A DNA stretch of 30,000 bases. Source: Glandiceps talaboti. Taxonomy: Eukaryota > Hemichordata > Enteropneusta > Spengelidae. The notes below the pieces were generated by a model. The model searched no databases. It was not told the origin of the DNA and saw only the letters and a list, made by a program, of their open reading frames with translations. Location: positions 10,254,484 through 10,284,483 of the forward strand of contig NC_135567.1 of NCBI RefSeq assembly GCF_964340395.1, given 5' to 3'. This document shows positions 13,384 through 23,409 of the stretch, piece after piece; within the stretch, counting starts at the first letter, position 1, and every line of letters starts with the position of its first letter. A program made the translations under genes and the position numbers.

Positions 13384-13525
13384 AAAGCCTACAAAAAAAT
13401 GTTTGGTTCCGGTTGCCCGATCCCACCTTGCTTTTCACTGCCGATCCTACATTTTTTTTACATATTCGAGAAAAAACATGAAAATTTAGCGTATTCGGAA
13501 ACACACTATGTTTTATTAGGCCTAA
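13384..13525 (-). mobile_element. Small transposon, copy B, internally deleted
   Basis: Reverse orientation relative to copy A. The family right terminus is at 13384-13490 (TGTTTGGTTCCGGTTGCCCG, then a CGAGAAAAA stretch). The sequence then jumps to a left-terminus-like end near 13507-13525 (CTATGTTTTATTAGGCCTAA). The centre of the element is missing, giving about 142 bp against 370-440 bp for full copies. Confidence 0.6.
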
Positions 13526-13829
13526 TATTATACAGTGTATCCAGTCGAATTGATTCGTGGATGAGCATTTAGAAATCACCGCCTCTACGGATCACAATTT
13601 CAACTTATTATCATGCTAATTATCGCTAAACTAGACCTCTAATTGACATGTACAGGGTCTAAGTATTGATATTCTAACATCTCCAGTGAGCCTATCGCTA
13701 GTTATCGATCGAGGATATAATGCCCTAGTTAAAGATCGTGTAGGTTTAACATCATGGGATTTCAATTTGAAAGGAAGTAACTGCAAATAAAAACATCAAG
13801 TTGCTCTTTATTTGCAATAATTCTTACAA
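13526..13829. other. Gene-free stretch
   Basis: Nothing recognisable lies between copy B and the hammerhead locus. Confidence 0.5.
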
Positions 13830-13896
13830 GTATATATATATATATATATATTACCCAAGCATCGAGCACTCTATTCTACGAGTTTGATAGTATTTA

Positions 13897-13899
<3 letters not shown>

Positions 13900-13966
<67 letters not shown>
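13900..13966. repeat. (AT)n microsatellite, 67 bp
   Basis: Pure AT dinucleotide whose right end merges with the left palindrome arm. Two companion tracts lie at 13830-13852 and 14168-14260. Confidence 0.97.
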
Positions 13967-13970
<4 letters not shown>

Positions 13971-13999
13971 AGGGTAGAAGAAAATCAAGTCGGGTTTTT

Positions 14000-14045
14000 C
14001 GTCTCTACAAGCCTGTTTCGTGAGTAAATCACTCGTCAGGAGATG
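14000..14045 (-). ncRNA. Type I hammerhead ribozyme (minus strand)
   Basis: Read on the minus strand from 14045, all core elements occur in order. Stem I 5' strand is CATCTC. The core CTGACGA is at 14039-14033. Stem II is GTGA/TCAC around a TTTAC loop. GAA of the second core block follows. Stem III is ACA/TGT around GGCT. Then come A at the cleavage position and stem I 3' strand GAGACG. Stem I pairs at five of six positions. The G-C pair closing stem II next to the core, the A-U pair closing stem III and the non-G residue at the scissile site are all present. The three-base-pair stem III is typical of minimal hammerheads in animal retroelements, which often work better as dimers. Predicted cleavage is after the A of the UGUA. 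Activity is not shown. Confidence 0.85.
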
Positions 14046-14054
14046 TTGATGTAC

Positions 14055-14098
14055 GACGAGTGATTTACTCACGAAACAGGCTTGTAGAGACGAAAAAC
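14055..14098 (+). ncRNA. Broken hammerhead copy (plus strand)
   Basis: The mirror arm contains the same stem II, GAA block, stem III and downstream strand. The palindrome ends at the G of CTGA, so the two preceding core bases read AC instead of CT, and the upstream sequence (GATGT) no longer pairs with GAGACG. Loss of the conserved C and U should abolish cleavage. Confidence 0.7.
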
Positions 14099-14165
14099 CC
14101 GACTTGATTTTCTTCTACCCTCAACATATACTCCGCTCTGCGTGCAGACGTATCGACACTGACTT

Positions 14166-14260
<95 letters not shown>

Positions 14261-14264
<4 letters not shown>

Positions 14265-14773
14265 TGAATTCCTGAAATGGTGAATTACAAACACGTATTC
14301 AATGAATACGACACATAGATCTGTGTGATTCCTCTGTTAGTGTAATTCCATAGACCTATGGTAACCATTTGCGACAGATTGTCCAGGAAAATTGGCTGTT
14401 ATTTTCATTGACGTAATGTATTCCCTAAAGTCTAGTGTATTGGAAGTGATTGATTATTTACAGTAACCATATGGATGAGAAATTGGTATCCATTTTTATT
14501 ATGAATAAATTAACCCTCTTTACAACGTTTTCCACTTGAATGAAGAACGCTAGACGCAATCTACCACGGCGATGTGTGTATCTCAAATAATTTAAACTGG
14601 GCACATGGATGTCAATTTAATATTTACTTGGTGTTTTAATAGATGAAACAGCTTTAGAATATTTTTTCTTTTAAATAAAAGTTGAAACAACATATACAGT
14701 TACTATGTACCTGTTTGTCAATAAATTGCTAAGAATTAAAAACGTTTGTAAAATATTTATTGTAAAAAGTCTT
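14261..14773. other. Gene-free stretch
   Basis: AT-rich, without recognised features. Confidence 0.5.
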
Positions 14774-15619
14774 ATAAAAAAAGCTATGGTTTTGATTACG
14801 CTCAGTTTTAGAATAGGTGGGGTAGGTAGATTTTTTATTTTATTTTATATATTTTTTTTATTTTTGAGAGTCTAGTTCAGGTTTTCCATTGTTTTCCAAA
14901 TGGTCTCTATGTTGTTTATTTCTTCCTATCAGATGTACAGCCATGAGAGTTTGGAAGTACAGTTTTATTTTGTCTTTTTAAGTTGATGTCAGTTTCCGCA
15001 TCACTATTTCTAGGAGACTTCGCACAGTTTCCATGATTTTGTTATTCTTGTCTCGAATATGTAAAAATAAGGTTTAGGATCGGTGTTATTGCAAACCAAA
15101 ATAAACAAGAAAGTATTGCAACAGAATACATTAAAGTCCATTTTCAACGCATTACAATTATTGCAACCCAAATATGGACTGTTAGACTTTCGGATTACGT
15201 CAAACTTATTCACCCTCCTCACGCATGGCAGATTATGTTCCGAGTCATGTGCAAGAGTCCACATTGAGATTCTCAAGTCTGCAAATGAAAACCTTTGTTT
15301 GACAAATAGACATAGTGATGAACTGCTGAATAATTTGAAAAGTTGGTGTGTATGTCGATACACAGGTAGAGCCTACAGGGGGTCAGTCCCATGTGCTACA
15401 TTTGTTTAAATATAAAACACAGAATTGAAATTATGACAGTTTTATTTTGTCTTTTTAAGTTTATGTCAGTTTCCGCATCCACTATTTCTCGTGAGACTTC
15501 ACAATATTTGCGATTTTATTTTTTTTCTCAAACACGTAAAAACATGTATGTTAGGGTCAGTAGTCAAAAACTAGGTGGGGTCGGGTAACCGGAACCAAAC
15601 AATTATTTTTTAGGCCTAA
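14774..15619 (+). mobile_element. Small transposon, copy C, split by a 352 bp insert
   Basis: The left part (14774-15083) carries the family left block GGTGGGGTAGGTAG and centre. The right part (15436-15619) carries the centre again, then CTAGGTGGGGTCGGGTAACC and the terminus TTAGGCCTAA. About 125 bp of the centre (14959-15083 and 15436-15560) is therefore present on both sides of a foreign segment at 15084-15435. This fits two overlapping partial copies joined through captured DNA, or a partial tandem duplication followed by insertion. Confidence 0.78.
15084..15435. other. Foreign insert with overlapping open frames
   Basis: This segment has no counterpart in other copies of the element. 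A plus-strand frame stays open from the element boundary at 15083 to a TAA near 15409 (about 108 codons, protein-like composition with Leu-rich segments). The opposite strand is also open (15010-15363). I recognise neither. A possible donor site ACAG/GTAGAG lies at about 15360-15369. It could be a captured exon or gene fragment, but stop-free frames of this length also occur by chance elsewhere in the window. Confidence 0.3.
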
Positions 15620-15731
15620 CATTTATACACATTCATTTTGTTCTTCCTTTTTTTTAATAGAATTTTTGCCCTTTATTGAATTACAAATATAGACTTTAAC
15701 GTTTTCCAGGTAAGAAAACATGGTAAAGTTG

Positions 15732-16128
15732 TTTGCTATTTGATCTTGTTAAGTTAACATTCCACAGTAAATACCCCCATAATTTGTATTCCATTCACCC
15801 ACTTAAAATAAAAATTATATGTACAGTCTTTGTTAATGTATTTGCAGATTCTGAAGTAATCTGTAAAGAAAGTGGGTAAACAAAAGTAACTCTTTATAAT
15901 CACAAGTAAACTGTAGCAATCCAATAATTTATGGATGGTGACGGTTTTATATATGGCGACAGAAGTCTGCACAGATTCGAGGTTATAGTTGTGATGACCT
16001 CTACATAGCCACTTTCCAGACGTGAACAGATTGATGAGTTACGTCATACCTTTTACACCTTTTACAATGGGTTTGATATGTATTTGATGTGACAGTAAGG
16101 ATTCCAATTTTTGCTATTTGATCTTGTT
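15732..16128. repeat. Exact 19 bp direct repeat flanking 359 bp
   Basis: TTTGCTATTTGATCTTGTT occurs at 15732-15750 and again at 16110-16128. A direct repeat of this length is what a retrotransposon target-site duplication looks like. The intervening DNA shows no poly(A) or simple tail and no convincing Pol III A and B boxes, so the inserted element, if any, is unidentified. Confidence 0.5.
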
Positions 16129-16424
16129 TTCGTTTTAATATGTTCAGATTGTCTCTAGCCACGTTTGATACTCCGAATTATTTTGATGATAGGGTGGTTC
16201 ATGTAGTATCACTTTTATCAATATTGCACCTACCGACACTATAACTACAACTGCAGACACAAGCCTGCCATTATCACTGCTAAGCAAAAACATCTCCTCT
16301 CCACTAAACCACTGCCTCCACCACATTCAAAACACCTCCTCCTCAACTACAACCACCCATTGTATAAATAAAACCATAACACCACCACAACCACCACCAC
16401 CCCTACCACAACCACCGCCACACT

Positions 16425-16465
<41 letters not shown>

Positions 16466-17108
16466 TATTACGAACAAAATTACCACAATCAATTTTACCA
16501 CCTCAACCATCACTACGACTATTTTCTGACATCCAACAACTAAAGCCTGAGTCAACAACTGCACTAACCTCTGTACCACGTGCACAACAAGGACATCCCC
16601 ACTGATCATTTAACCCGACAAACACAAACCATTTAACCTTTCTTTCCTTTTAATTATAGCAATTAGTTATAGCATCAACCCCAAACACATGTTCTGAATG
16701 AATTAACTCGGGGTTTGTCGTGTTTAGAAATCCCTCGGCTGCAATCATGCATGACGTTATGCCGTTCAATGTCAAGTGAAGCCACTCAAAATTAAAAGTC
16801 CGTTCAGTCATACAGTTAGAGCGTACTATTTAGGGATGTGGAAACATTACTGTCGCATTGTAACTTGGCTAACCAGAAGTGGCATGCAATGCATATGGAA
16901 ACCGTATCAGAATGAGCATGCATTTTGCATAGACAGCCGTTACAGGGTGAAGGTGCACTGTTTAGATTAGACCCGCTACGAAGTTTAGTGAGACTGCCCA
17001 CACGGTGTTTATGTCAAGATAAACCACAGACAACTAAGAATACTTGTTTCTGGATAAACAAAATAAAGACAGTGCACAGTCAACATTACTTCAAAAATGT
17101 CTGCTCTG
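16129..17108. other. Gene-free stretch with ACC-rich region
   Basis: Contains a CCA/ACC-rich segment (about 16310-16426) leading into (ATC)n. A Met-rich minus-strand frame at 16403-16609 comes from that repeat. No gene is recognised. Confidence 0.5.
16427..16465 (+). repeat. (ATC)n trinucleotide repeat
   Basis: About 13 copies of ATC/CAT. The reverse strand reads as poly-Met, an artefact. Confidence 0.95.
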
Positions 17109-17133
17109 CGCCCCCCCCCCACACACACACACA
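17109..17133 (+). repeat. C run followed by (AC)n
   Basis: A run of about ten C passes into about seven AC repeats. Confidence 0.9.
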
Positions 17134-17238
17134 TTTGCCTAATAATGTAAACTGCAGAAGTATATACACTAACTGACACGATAGACACGTGATGAATTTG
17201 ATATATACCTTATACATGTTTAAACATTCTAATATATG

Positions 17239-17300
17239 ACTTTGTGGAGATAACATACACCACACAATCACTTTGTGGAGATGGCATACACCACCCAATC
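17239..17300 (+). repeat. 31 bp tandem duplication
   Basis: Two copies beginning ACTTTGTGGAGAT, at 17239 and 17270, differ at only a few positions. The sequence after the second copy (AATC) does not continue the array. Confidence 0.9.
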
Positions 17301-17450
17301 AATCACCTCAACAGTGAAGAAGTCCATCCCTGCTATCTGCATTGTGTATATCCTCACACCAAACACAGTCGTCAGTTTTACTGAACCTGAAATCTCAACT
17401 TATCGAAACTACAAGCTCATCCTGAAAGGCTGTATACGATGTGACTAGAG

Positions 17451-17472
17451 CCCACCCCCCACCCCCACCCCC
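17451..17472 (-). other. Potential G-quadruplex motif
   Basis: The plus strand has C runs of 3, 6, 5 and 5 separated by single A residues. The minus strand therefore has four G runs of at least three with one-base T loops, the most stable class of quadruplex-forming sequence. Confidence 0.75.
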
Positions 17473-17474
17473 TC

Positions 17475-19489
17475 ACCGCAACATTAAACTCTCTTGATAC
17501 ATAATACATAGTTGAGGGGTTTTATAAATATGTGTCTGCAAGATCGTCGTAAACCACAGTCTCTTTAAATTTTACGGCACAGACCAAGACGCACCACCAA
17601 AATATTTCATTGCTTAATCAGAAATAAGTTATCTTGCTTATGGAAATGGTTAGCAATGAAACCCAACTTCATAACTATATTTTTATTTTGTCTCGATAGT
17701 TACCTGGAATGGTTTCTTGTCAGAGCAGTTTGTCTAAAATGGTGTGAAAACGCGATTTTATTATATTCTCAATAAACCTGTCACCCAGTCTCTTATTTAT
17801 GACAGCCACTGTTCTTTTTATTTAATACTTTAGTGCAAAAGTGTACGTGGGGCAGATGTAATTTGCTTGTTCATGACTGGCTCTGCAGTTGTCTTCACTG
17901 AAGTAGCTATAGGGAGGGTCATTTTTGTGTTTCCTCACAGATCTGCAGACTGCATTGGCTGGATAAACACACAAAAGAGAACTGACGCGAGGATATTTAA
18001 GTGAAACAATACTTTTTTTTGTTTGGTCTTAGATAAGTACTACCTGCAATACCAAACTAGTAAGATCATAAATATCTGCAATACCACCAACAACATGTCG
18101 AGTAAGTATATACTAAAAATCATAGTGATGTAACCTAGTTTATGGCCACTATACGAAAAGTCAAATTTACCCACCTTTACCCTACCTGTGACCCACCAAA
18201 CCACCATCTCTGTCAAGGGGTAGTATAAGACGCAGTGACACTTTTGACTGTCTACAACCCCGAGGTGAGAGATCACCGGGGGTAAATTAAGTCAAATGTG
18301 GAACTTCGTCTCATACTCACCACATTTACACATCCTCTGTCCATGATTTTTCCCGGTGGAAAGACATGGTTACATATGACTTTTTGTATAGTAGGCGTAA
18401 ACACTTACTCGTATTCAGACATAATAGGTGTAACTTGGGTATCATTTTTTTTATCAGATAATCAACAATATATTCACCGAAAAAAATTGTTACAACACCA
18501 ATAATTGGACATAATACCTCAGGTGTGATGCCTTATTATTAGTGTGAATAATTAACAAGGAGTTGATTAGGTGTCAGTTGTACCGAGAAGCACTATATCA
18601 ACAGTTTGAAACATCCATCATATCAGAGTGTTGACTTTTGGGTGTGGGTCAGAAAAATCATTTAGATTGGATACATTGTACCATTTATTATCATTTGTTA
18701 TCATTGTATCATTTATTATTCAGGGTGTATGACATTGTGATGAAGTCGTTTTACCTAACAAAACAGTTTCAAAACAGTTTTGCAGTTGTAGCTAGTTTAG
18801 CCACACAGGCTAAACTATTTGGGTATAGTTTTGTTGTATATCTAAGTGGTACTTGCAGTATTCTGCTAACTGTAGCATACTTAACCACCTCTTACAAATG
18901 AGTGTGCTTAAACCTGGCATTAAGATGGAATCATATATGACCCGATGACGTCATTTATCATACGTATAAAATAATTTACATATTACGTATACGTAAAAAA
19001 ATATTCAAGAAATCCTACTATGCAATCAACTGTTCTAGCCAATGGTAATGTTATAGAAGACATGCATTAACATTAACTTAAACTGGAATGTGGTTTAATT
19101 TTAAGATTTTCCACTTTAGTAAAAAAAAAGTTTATATAAATTCAGCTTGTGCCACTTTAATGCAATAGCATAAGCCAGTGGACTTAGAATGCTGAAGAAA
19201 CTTCTGTAATGTCATCAGCTGTCCTAACAATGCATGAAGACGAGTTTTTGAGTATATTGGTTTTCTGATTACATTTGTATCTGTTCAGCTGTGTATCATA
19301 CATATTAGCATTTCATAAGAGTAAAAAACTCAACTTGTGTCATTTGAAATCAAACAAACACATTTCATATTCCAAGGTTTTTATATATCACAGTACTTTC
19401 ATGTACAGATTTATTGCACACTTGTAATGAGGTAATGCAACTTCAGTTTACACTTAGGCTGGAAATGGGAGATTTACAGTCTATTTATT
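17475..19489. other. Gene-free stretch
   Basis: No coding sequence is recognised. An 87-codon frame at 18638-18901 is hydrophobic but unlike any family I know. A perfect hairpin at 18793-18817 is annotated separately. A partial duplication of ATTTATTATCATT lies near 18680-18722. Confidence 0.45.
18793..18817. repeat. Perfect 10 bp hairpin
   Basis: TAGTTTAGCC and GGCTAAACTA pair perfectly around a five-base ACACA loop. Confidence 0.7.
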
Positions 19490-19560
19490 CATAAACTTTA
19501 TTGACAGAGAGTAGCCCAATTGGCCGAGGCCAATCTTCCCTGGGGTCCTCTAAATTAAAC
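19490..19560 (-). mobile_element. Possible 3' tail of a non-LTR retrotransposon
   Basis: Read on the minus strand, the segment contains GGACCCCAGGGAAGATTGG, then GGGCTACTCTCTGTCAATAA, then AATAAAG and a second AATAAA. This combination resembles, from memory, the conserved 3' ends of animal CR1/L2-like elements. No reverse transcriptase is found upstream on that strand (19560-19750 has stops in the frames I read), so only the tail would be present. A polyadenylated gene 3' end is the alternative. Confidence 0.35.
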
Positions 19561-19792
19561 TAGCACGGAAAGAAAAGAGACAAATACAAACTGTACAATA
19601 AGGATGTTTCAATTTAGAAAGTTGTTTTAAGAAGTTTGATTTCGTGCATTCTTCTGAATTCTAATGAAAGTATTTGCTATTCTAGATCTACAAGAAAATG
19701 GCAATGAATAACTTCTCTTTTTATGATCATGTAAAGACGACACGGATATAAATGCAATGTCATATGGATTGAATATACATTGTATCAATTGT

Positions 19793-20121
19793 CTACCAAG
19801 TGTACTTACAAATCACTCCCTATATGTAAAATATATCTCATTCACTCAGTTGTTTACAAACCACTTCCTGTATATAATATCAACGGCTTACCAGGTTAGT
19901 TACAAATCACACCCTGTACATAAAATACCATTTTTTTACCCAGTGTGCTCACACATCACTTCCTGTACATACAATATCAATTGTTTACCCAGTGTGTGTA
20001 CAAATCACACCCTGTGCGTACACTATCAACTGTTTACAATTTGTGAGTACAAATAACTTCCTGTATATACAATAATAAACTTTTATCAGTTGTTTGTCTG
20101 GTTTATTTTTTTTAACACGCC
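19793..20121 (+). repeat. Degenerate minisatellite of about 49 bp
   Basis: Units start at about 19793, 19834, 19878, 19926, 19975, 20024 and 20073 (periods 41-49 bp). The pattern is TATCAATTGTTTACCCAGTG, then TACAAATCAC and CCTGTACATACA. Units tend to alternate CACTTCCTG and CACACCCTG, hinting at a dimeric unit of about 97 bp. Two more diverged units may follow to about 20220. The open frame over 19757-20056 is only this repeat translated. Confidence 0.85.
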
Positions 20122-21285
20122 CTCTACACACAATAACGATCGTTTTTGTCGCTTGCTTACCTATTCGGTTTGCAAAGCACTCCCTGTTCTTACAATAACT
20201 AATGTTTTATACATTTTGAGTCCTTGTTTTCAAAGTTACAGATTAAAATTGGTCGATGTTGTTGCGTAGTTTGTGAATAATACAAAATAAATGACGGTGT
20301 ACATAGCTTAAAAATGTAAAAGGAAAATGCGCATCTATCGCCCATATTGCAACGCTAAATGAGGTTAATGACCCAAGGAAAAGTCGACAGCACTTACCAA
20401 TGTCGTCACGAATAAATGTAATCTTAGTTTTGTCTTGATGGTGTAACGATGTGAATTGAAAACACATTAATTTTTTACCTCTTTTAACCTTTAGTATTTT
20501 AACTCACAGATTAAACTATAAACATTTGCAGAAAGGTCTGTTAAATCGAAGTATTTAGACACAGACAGACATTCTGGACAAGGTGACTCATAAATATAGA
20601 CTTTATCGGTATGTTGAGACCGTGTCAGGAAAACTCATTTCGGGCATACCACATGCAAATCATTTATTTGACGACGAAAGTCAACAGTCGGTTCGCTGCC
20701 AAATTTGCATATAATAAACTTCCACGTTTTATTTGTTTTGTTATTGGGTTTAATAGATAACGAGAGTTTTACATGAGTAAACTCTTAAATAGGGGACAGA
20801 AATCTTGACTGCACACTTGGAAAAAAACACTGAACAATGACATGGGGAACTTTTTAAACAGATCAAGTGGCAGACTATCAAGTATTGAATTATGCCCTTC
20901 TGCACAGTTGGTGTTTGAATCAGGGCGCAATTCGTGTGAATTTACGAGAGAAAGGTCTCGCTGCAAGCTTTTCCCGCGTAATTCAGTTCAACACATTTTT
21001 CATGTTAGTTATTTCTTACCGCAAATCACTTCGATTTTGGACACATTATAATCGAATTGTCAAAATACGTTCAGAAATTCCAAAATATTGACCCCAAAAT
21101 GTATTTCAATGTTTTAGAAATTGTCGTGAAAAAGTTAGTCTTGTTTTGCATTAAGGCCGGGGACAATGTTCAAACACCGAGCCATAGCAAGCGTGGAAAA
21201 TGCATCACTTGGCATCCTAAGATGTAGCCGGTTTTTTTTTCTTTTTCAGGAATAAACATTCGATGGGATACCAAATAGACCCCCC

Positions 21286-21287
21286 AA

Positions 21288-21321
<34 letters not shown>
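21286..21321 (+). repeat. A-rich (AAAT)n tract
   Basis: AAATAAAT-type tail-like sequence follows a run of six C. It could be the tail of an unrecognised retroposon. Confidence 0.8.
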
Positions 21322-22403
21322 GGACACACTTGAGAAGTCACAAAATAGATCCAATTTTGTACAAATATCGCAGAGAGTGTATTTGTATTTAAGTTCCTAG
21401 AGAGTTAGAATATTGAATAAGTGGTTTATGAGAGACAGGTAAATGGGGAGTCAAGAAATAGCTTACAGCAAGTCTGGCCTGACCCCCAGCATTGCACATT
21501 ATGGATGATAACAATAATAGGGTTCTCAGTCATCGATGAGACTGAAATACATAAATAGCTCGAAAATAAATGTACTGTTTTTGTACACACAAAAATCTTT
21601 TCTTTATTTTTACTTTGTGAAAAGTCTAACAACACACGGAAAGTCTATACCGCTCTAAGTTTACATTTTAAGCACTTTTACTGTTCTACCTTTAAATATG
21701 TAATGCTCGACTAAAACCAAAAACTTGAAAAATTCTTCATCATCTTACAGCCTGAACATTGTTTTAATTCACAGAATGCTGACTGGCGGAGAGAATTAAC
21801 GAACACTGTTTAAAAAAGGGTTTGTCAGCTTGTAACGGTAGTGTGTGATAGGTGGCCTTGTCTAGTCTTGTCGATTACTGTACAAAACACCAGATGTGCC
21901 TATACGCGTACAGTTCGTCATGAATCGCAGTTGAAATTTCCTTATTTAGTTTCAAGGTTTATAGGTGATTTAAAATTTGCTGCATAGTTTTGCTGCTCGG
22001 TGGTAGTTAGTTGTAAAGTTATTTTCGTAAAGTGTGCCTTTATCATTCCGCCATACACGATCATTGTAATTATGTAAATTTATTTAAATTAGGGGAGGGG
22101 GGTAATCATAGATACATGCGTAGTTTGCTCTAACCCAAGGGGGAAATATCGCGTTAACTATTGACGTGTTTTAAGTTCAATATCATGACCCAAAAAATAG
22201 GGTTCGTATTTTTTTCAGTAACGCTATCTATTCTAACGACAGTGATACCTTCGGCGACATGTTTCTATTTCTAGTACACTAGATTACAATCGAATGCTAA
22301 AAATATCTGGATGTTGCTTCCGCTCGAACTTCACAGATATCCACTACCGTCTGTCACAATAATCAAAAGTGAAAAAGAAAGCGGCGACTAAAAATAATCC
22401 GTC

Positions 22404-22416
22404 TGAACTTTGACCT
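22404..22416 (-). promoter_or_regulatory. DR1 nuclear-receptor site candidate
   Basis: The minus strand reads AGGTCA A AGTTCA, a close DR1 match, extended upstream to CAAGGTCA as monomer-type receptors prefer. Confidence 0.35.
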
Positions 22417-23111
22417 TGTGAGATGAAAATCGTGTGCCGGTGTGACAGCGACGCTGTTAACTTTAAAACTAATAGTGTTAAAATTGAACGAAATTGCCTC
22501 TTGGTAAGCTCTTGACCTAAAATAGGAAGAAGTATGCTCAAGTCGTTGGTATTGTGAGCGGGAAGTTAAGGAGTCGATAGTACCACCTAAGCTCAACTGA
22601 AACGTAAAATTTACAGTTATGTATTTTAACTAGCAACAATTTCAATGCATGTTAAGCTTACAAGTCAAGCTAAGATTCTACAACAGAAATGGTCGGTAGA
22701 AGAAATGTTATTGAAATATGCTTTCCGAACCCACAACAACACACTTATTAATTCTCTCGCGTTTCCTCCATTTCGTACTACTACGCGTTTTCGCAATTCT
22801 CACCGTCAGTGAATTTCCACAACAAAATACTAATCACGTAGTCACGTATGTCGCTACTTTGTGAATTCCATACAACGCTCATCAACGCAGAACATCTTTA
22901 CGTCAAGGAGCATTAATATGACGGACTAGTTATTGCAACGAAATTACGCATTAATGCACCACAGCAAAATGTAAAAATAACTCCACAATCAAAGATATGT
23001 TTCATTATTCCGTTAAAATGTCACTTGCGTATCAATCGCCCAGTCCCATGCTTGTGACAAAGAGCAGGAATAAATAGCGTCTCTATAATTTGTCGAAATT
23101 AATTGTCTATC

Positions 23112-23164
23112 ATAGTATAGTATAGTATAGTATAGTATAGTATAGTATAGTATAGTATAGTATA
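23112..23164 (+). repeat. (TATAG)n pentanucleotide microsatellite
   Basis: About ten perfect copies of the five-base unit ATAGT/TATAG. Confidence 0.97.
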
Positions 23165-23261
23165 GCGTTGGAAATGGTTGATTGCTATATTTTAGCTCGA
23201 TATTATTAATGTGTCAATGTATTCGAAATGTATTCACAATTTGCAAACACACATATAAACA

Positions 23262-23305
23262 AACAACACACACGCGCGCACGCGCGTTAACACACACACA
23301 CACGT
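23262..23305 (+). repeat. (CA)/(CG) alternating tract
   Basis: ACACAC, CGCGCGCACGCGCG and CACACACACACACG alternate purine and pyrimidine for most of the tract. This is a sequence type that favours Z-DNA, especially the central CG-rich portion. Confidence 0.85.
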
Positions 23306-23318
23306 ACAAGTTAATAGT

Positions 23319-23321
23319 ATA

Positions 23322-23409
<88 letters not shown>

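Larger units (their letters stand above)
13962..14130. repeat. Perfect 76 bp inverted repeat with 17 bp loop
   Basis: Arm 13962-14037 is identical, base for base, to the reverse complement of 14055-14130. The loop 14038-14054 starts AGGAGATG and ends GATGTAC. Absence of any mismatch across 76 bp indicates a recent event or ongoing gene conversion between arms. Confidence 0.95.
13830..14260. mobile_element. Composite (AT)n-flanked palindrome, probable hammerhead retroelement remnant
   Basis: The order is (AT)n 13830-13852, a 47 bp unique spacer, (AT)n 13900-13966, a perfect 76 bp inverted repeat (arms 13962-14037 and 14055-14130) with a 17 bp loop, a 37 bp unique spacer and (AT)n 14168-14260. 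No protein-coding capacity is seen. Minimal type I hammerhead ribozymes of the kind found here are known from Penelope-like elements and retrozymes of animals, so I infer that this is a truncated, fold-back copy of such an element. The family assignment is inference; the palindrome and ribozyme are directly visible. Confidence 0.65.
20122..23111. other. Gene-free stretch with candidate factor sites
   Basis: About 3 kb without recognised genes. Visible signals are octamers at 20653-20660 and 20703-20710, an E2F-type TTTCCCGC at 20970-20977, an (AAAT)n tract at 21286-21321 and a DR1 at 22404-22416. Overlapping open frames near 20770-21090 and 22344-22596 do not resemble known proteins. Confidence 0.5.

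Noticed and set aside
15961-16011. Pol III A-box and B-box-like sequences on the minus strand inside the 19 bp direct repeat
   Set aside because: The A-box has one mismatch, the B-box matches at only 7 of 11 positions, and they are just 17 bases apart, too close for a tRNA-type promoter.
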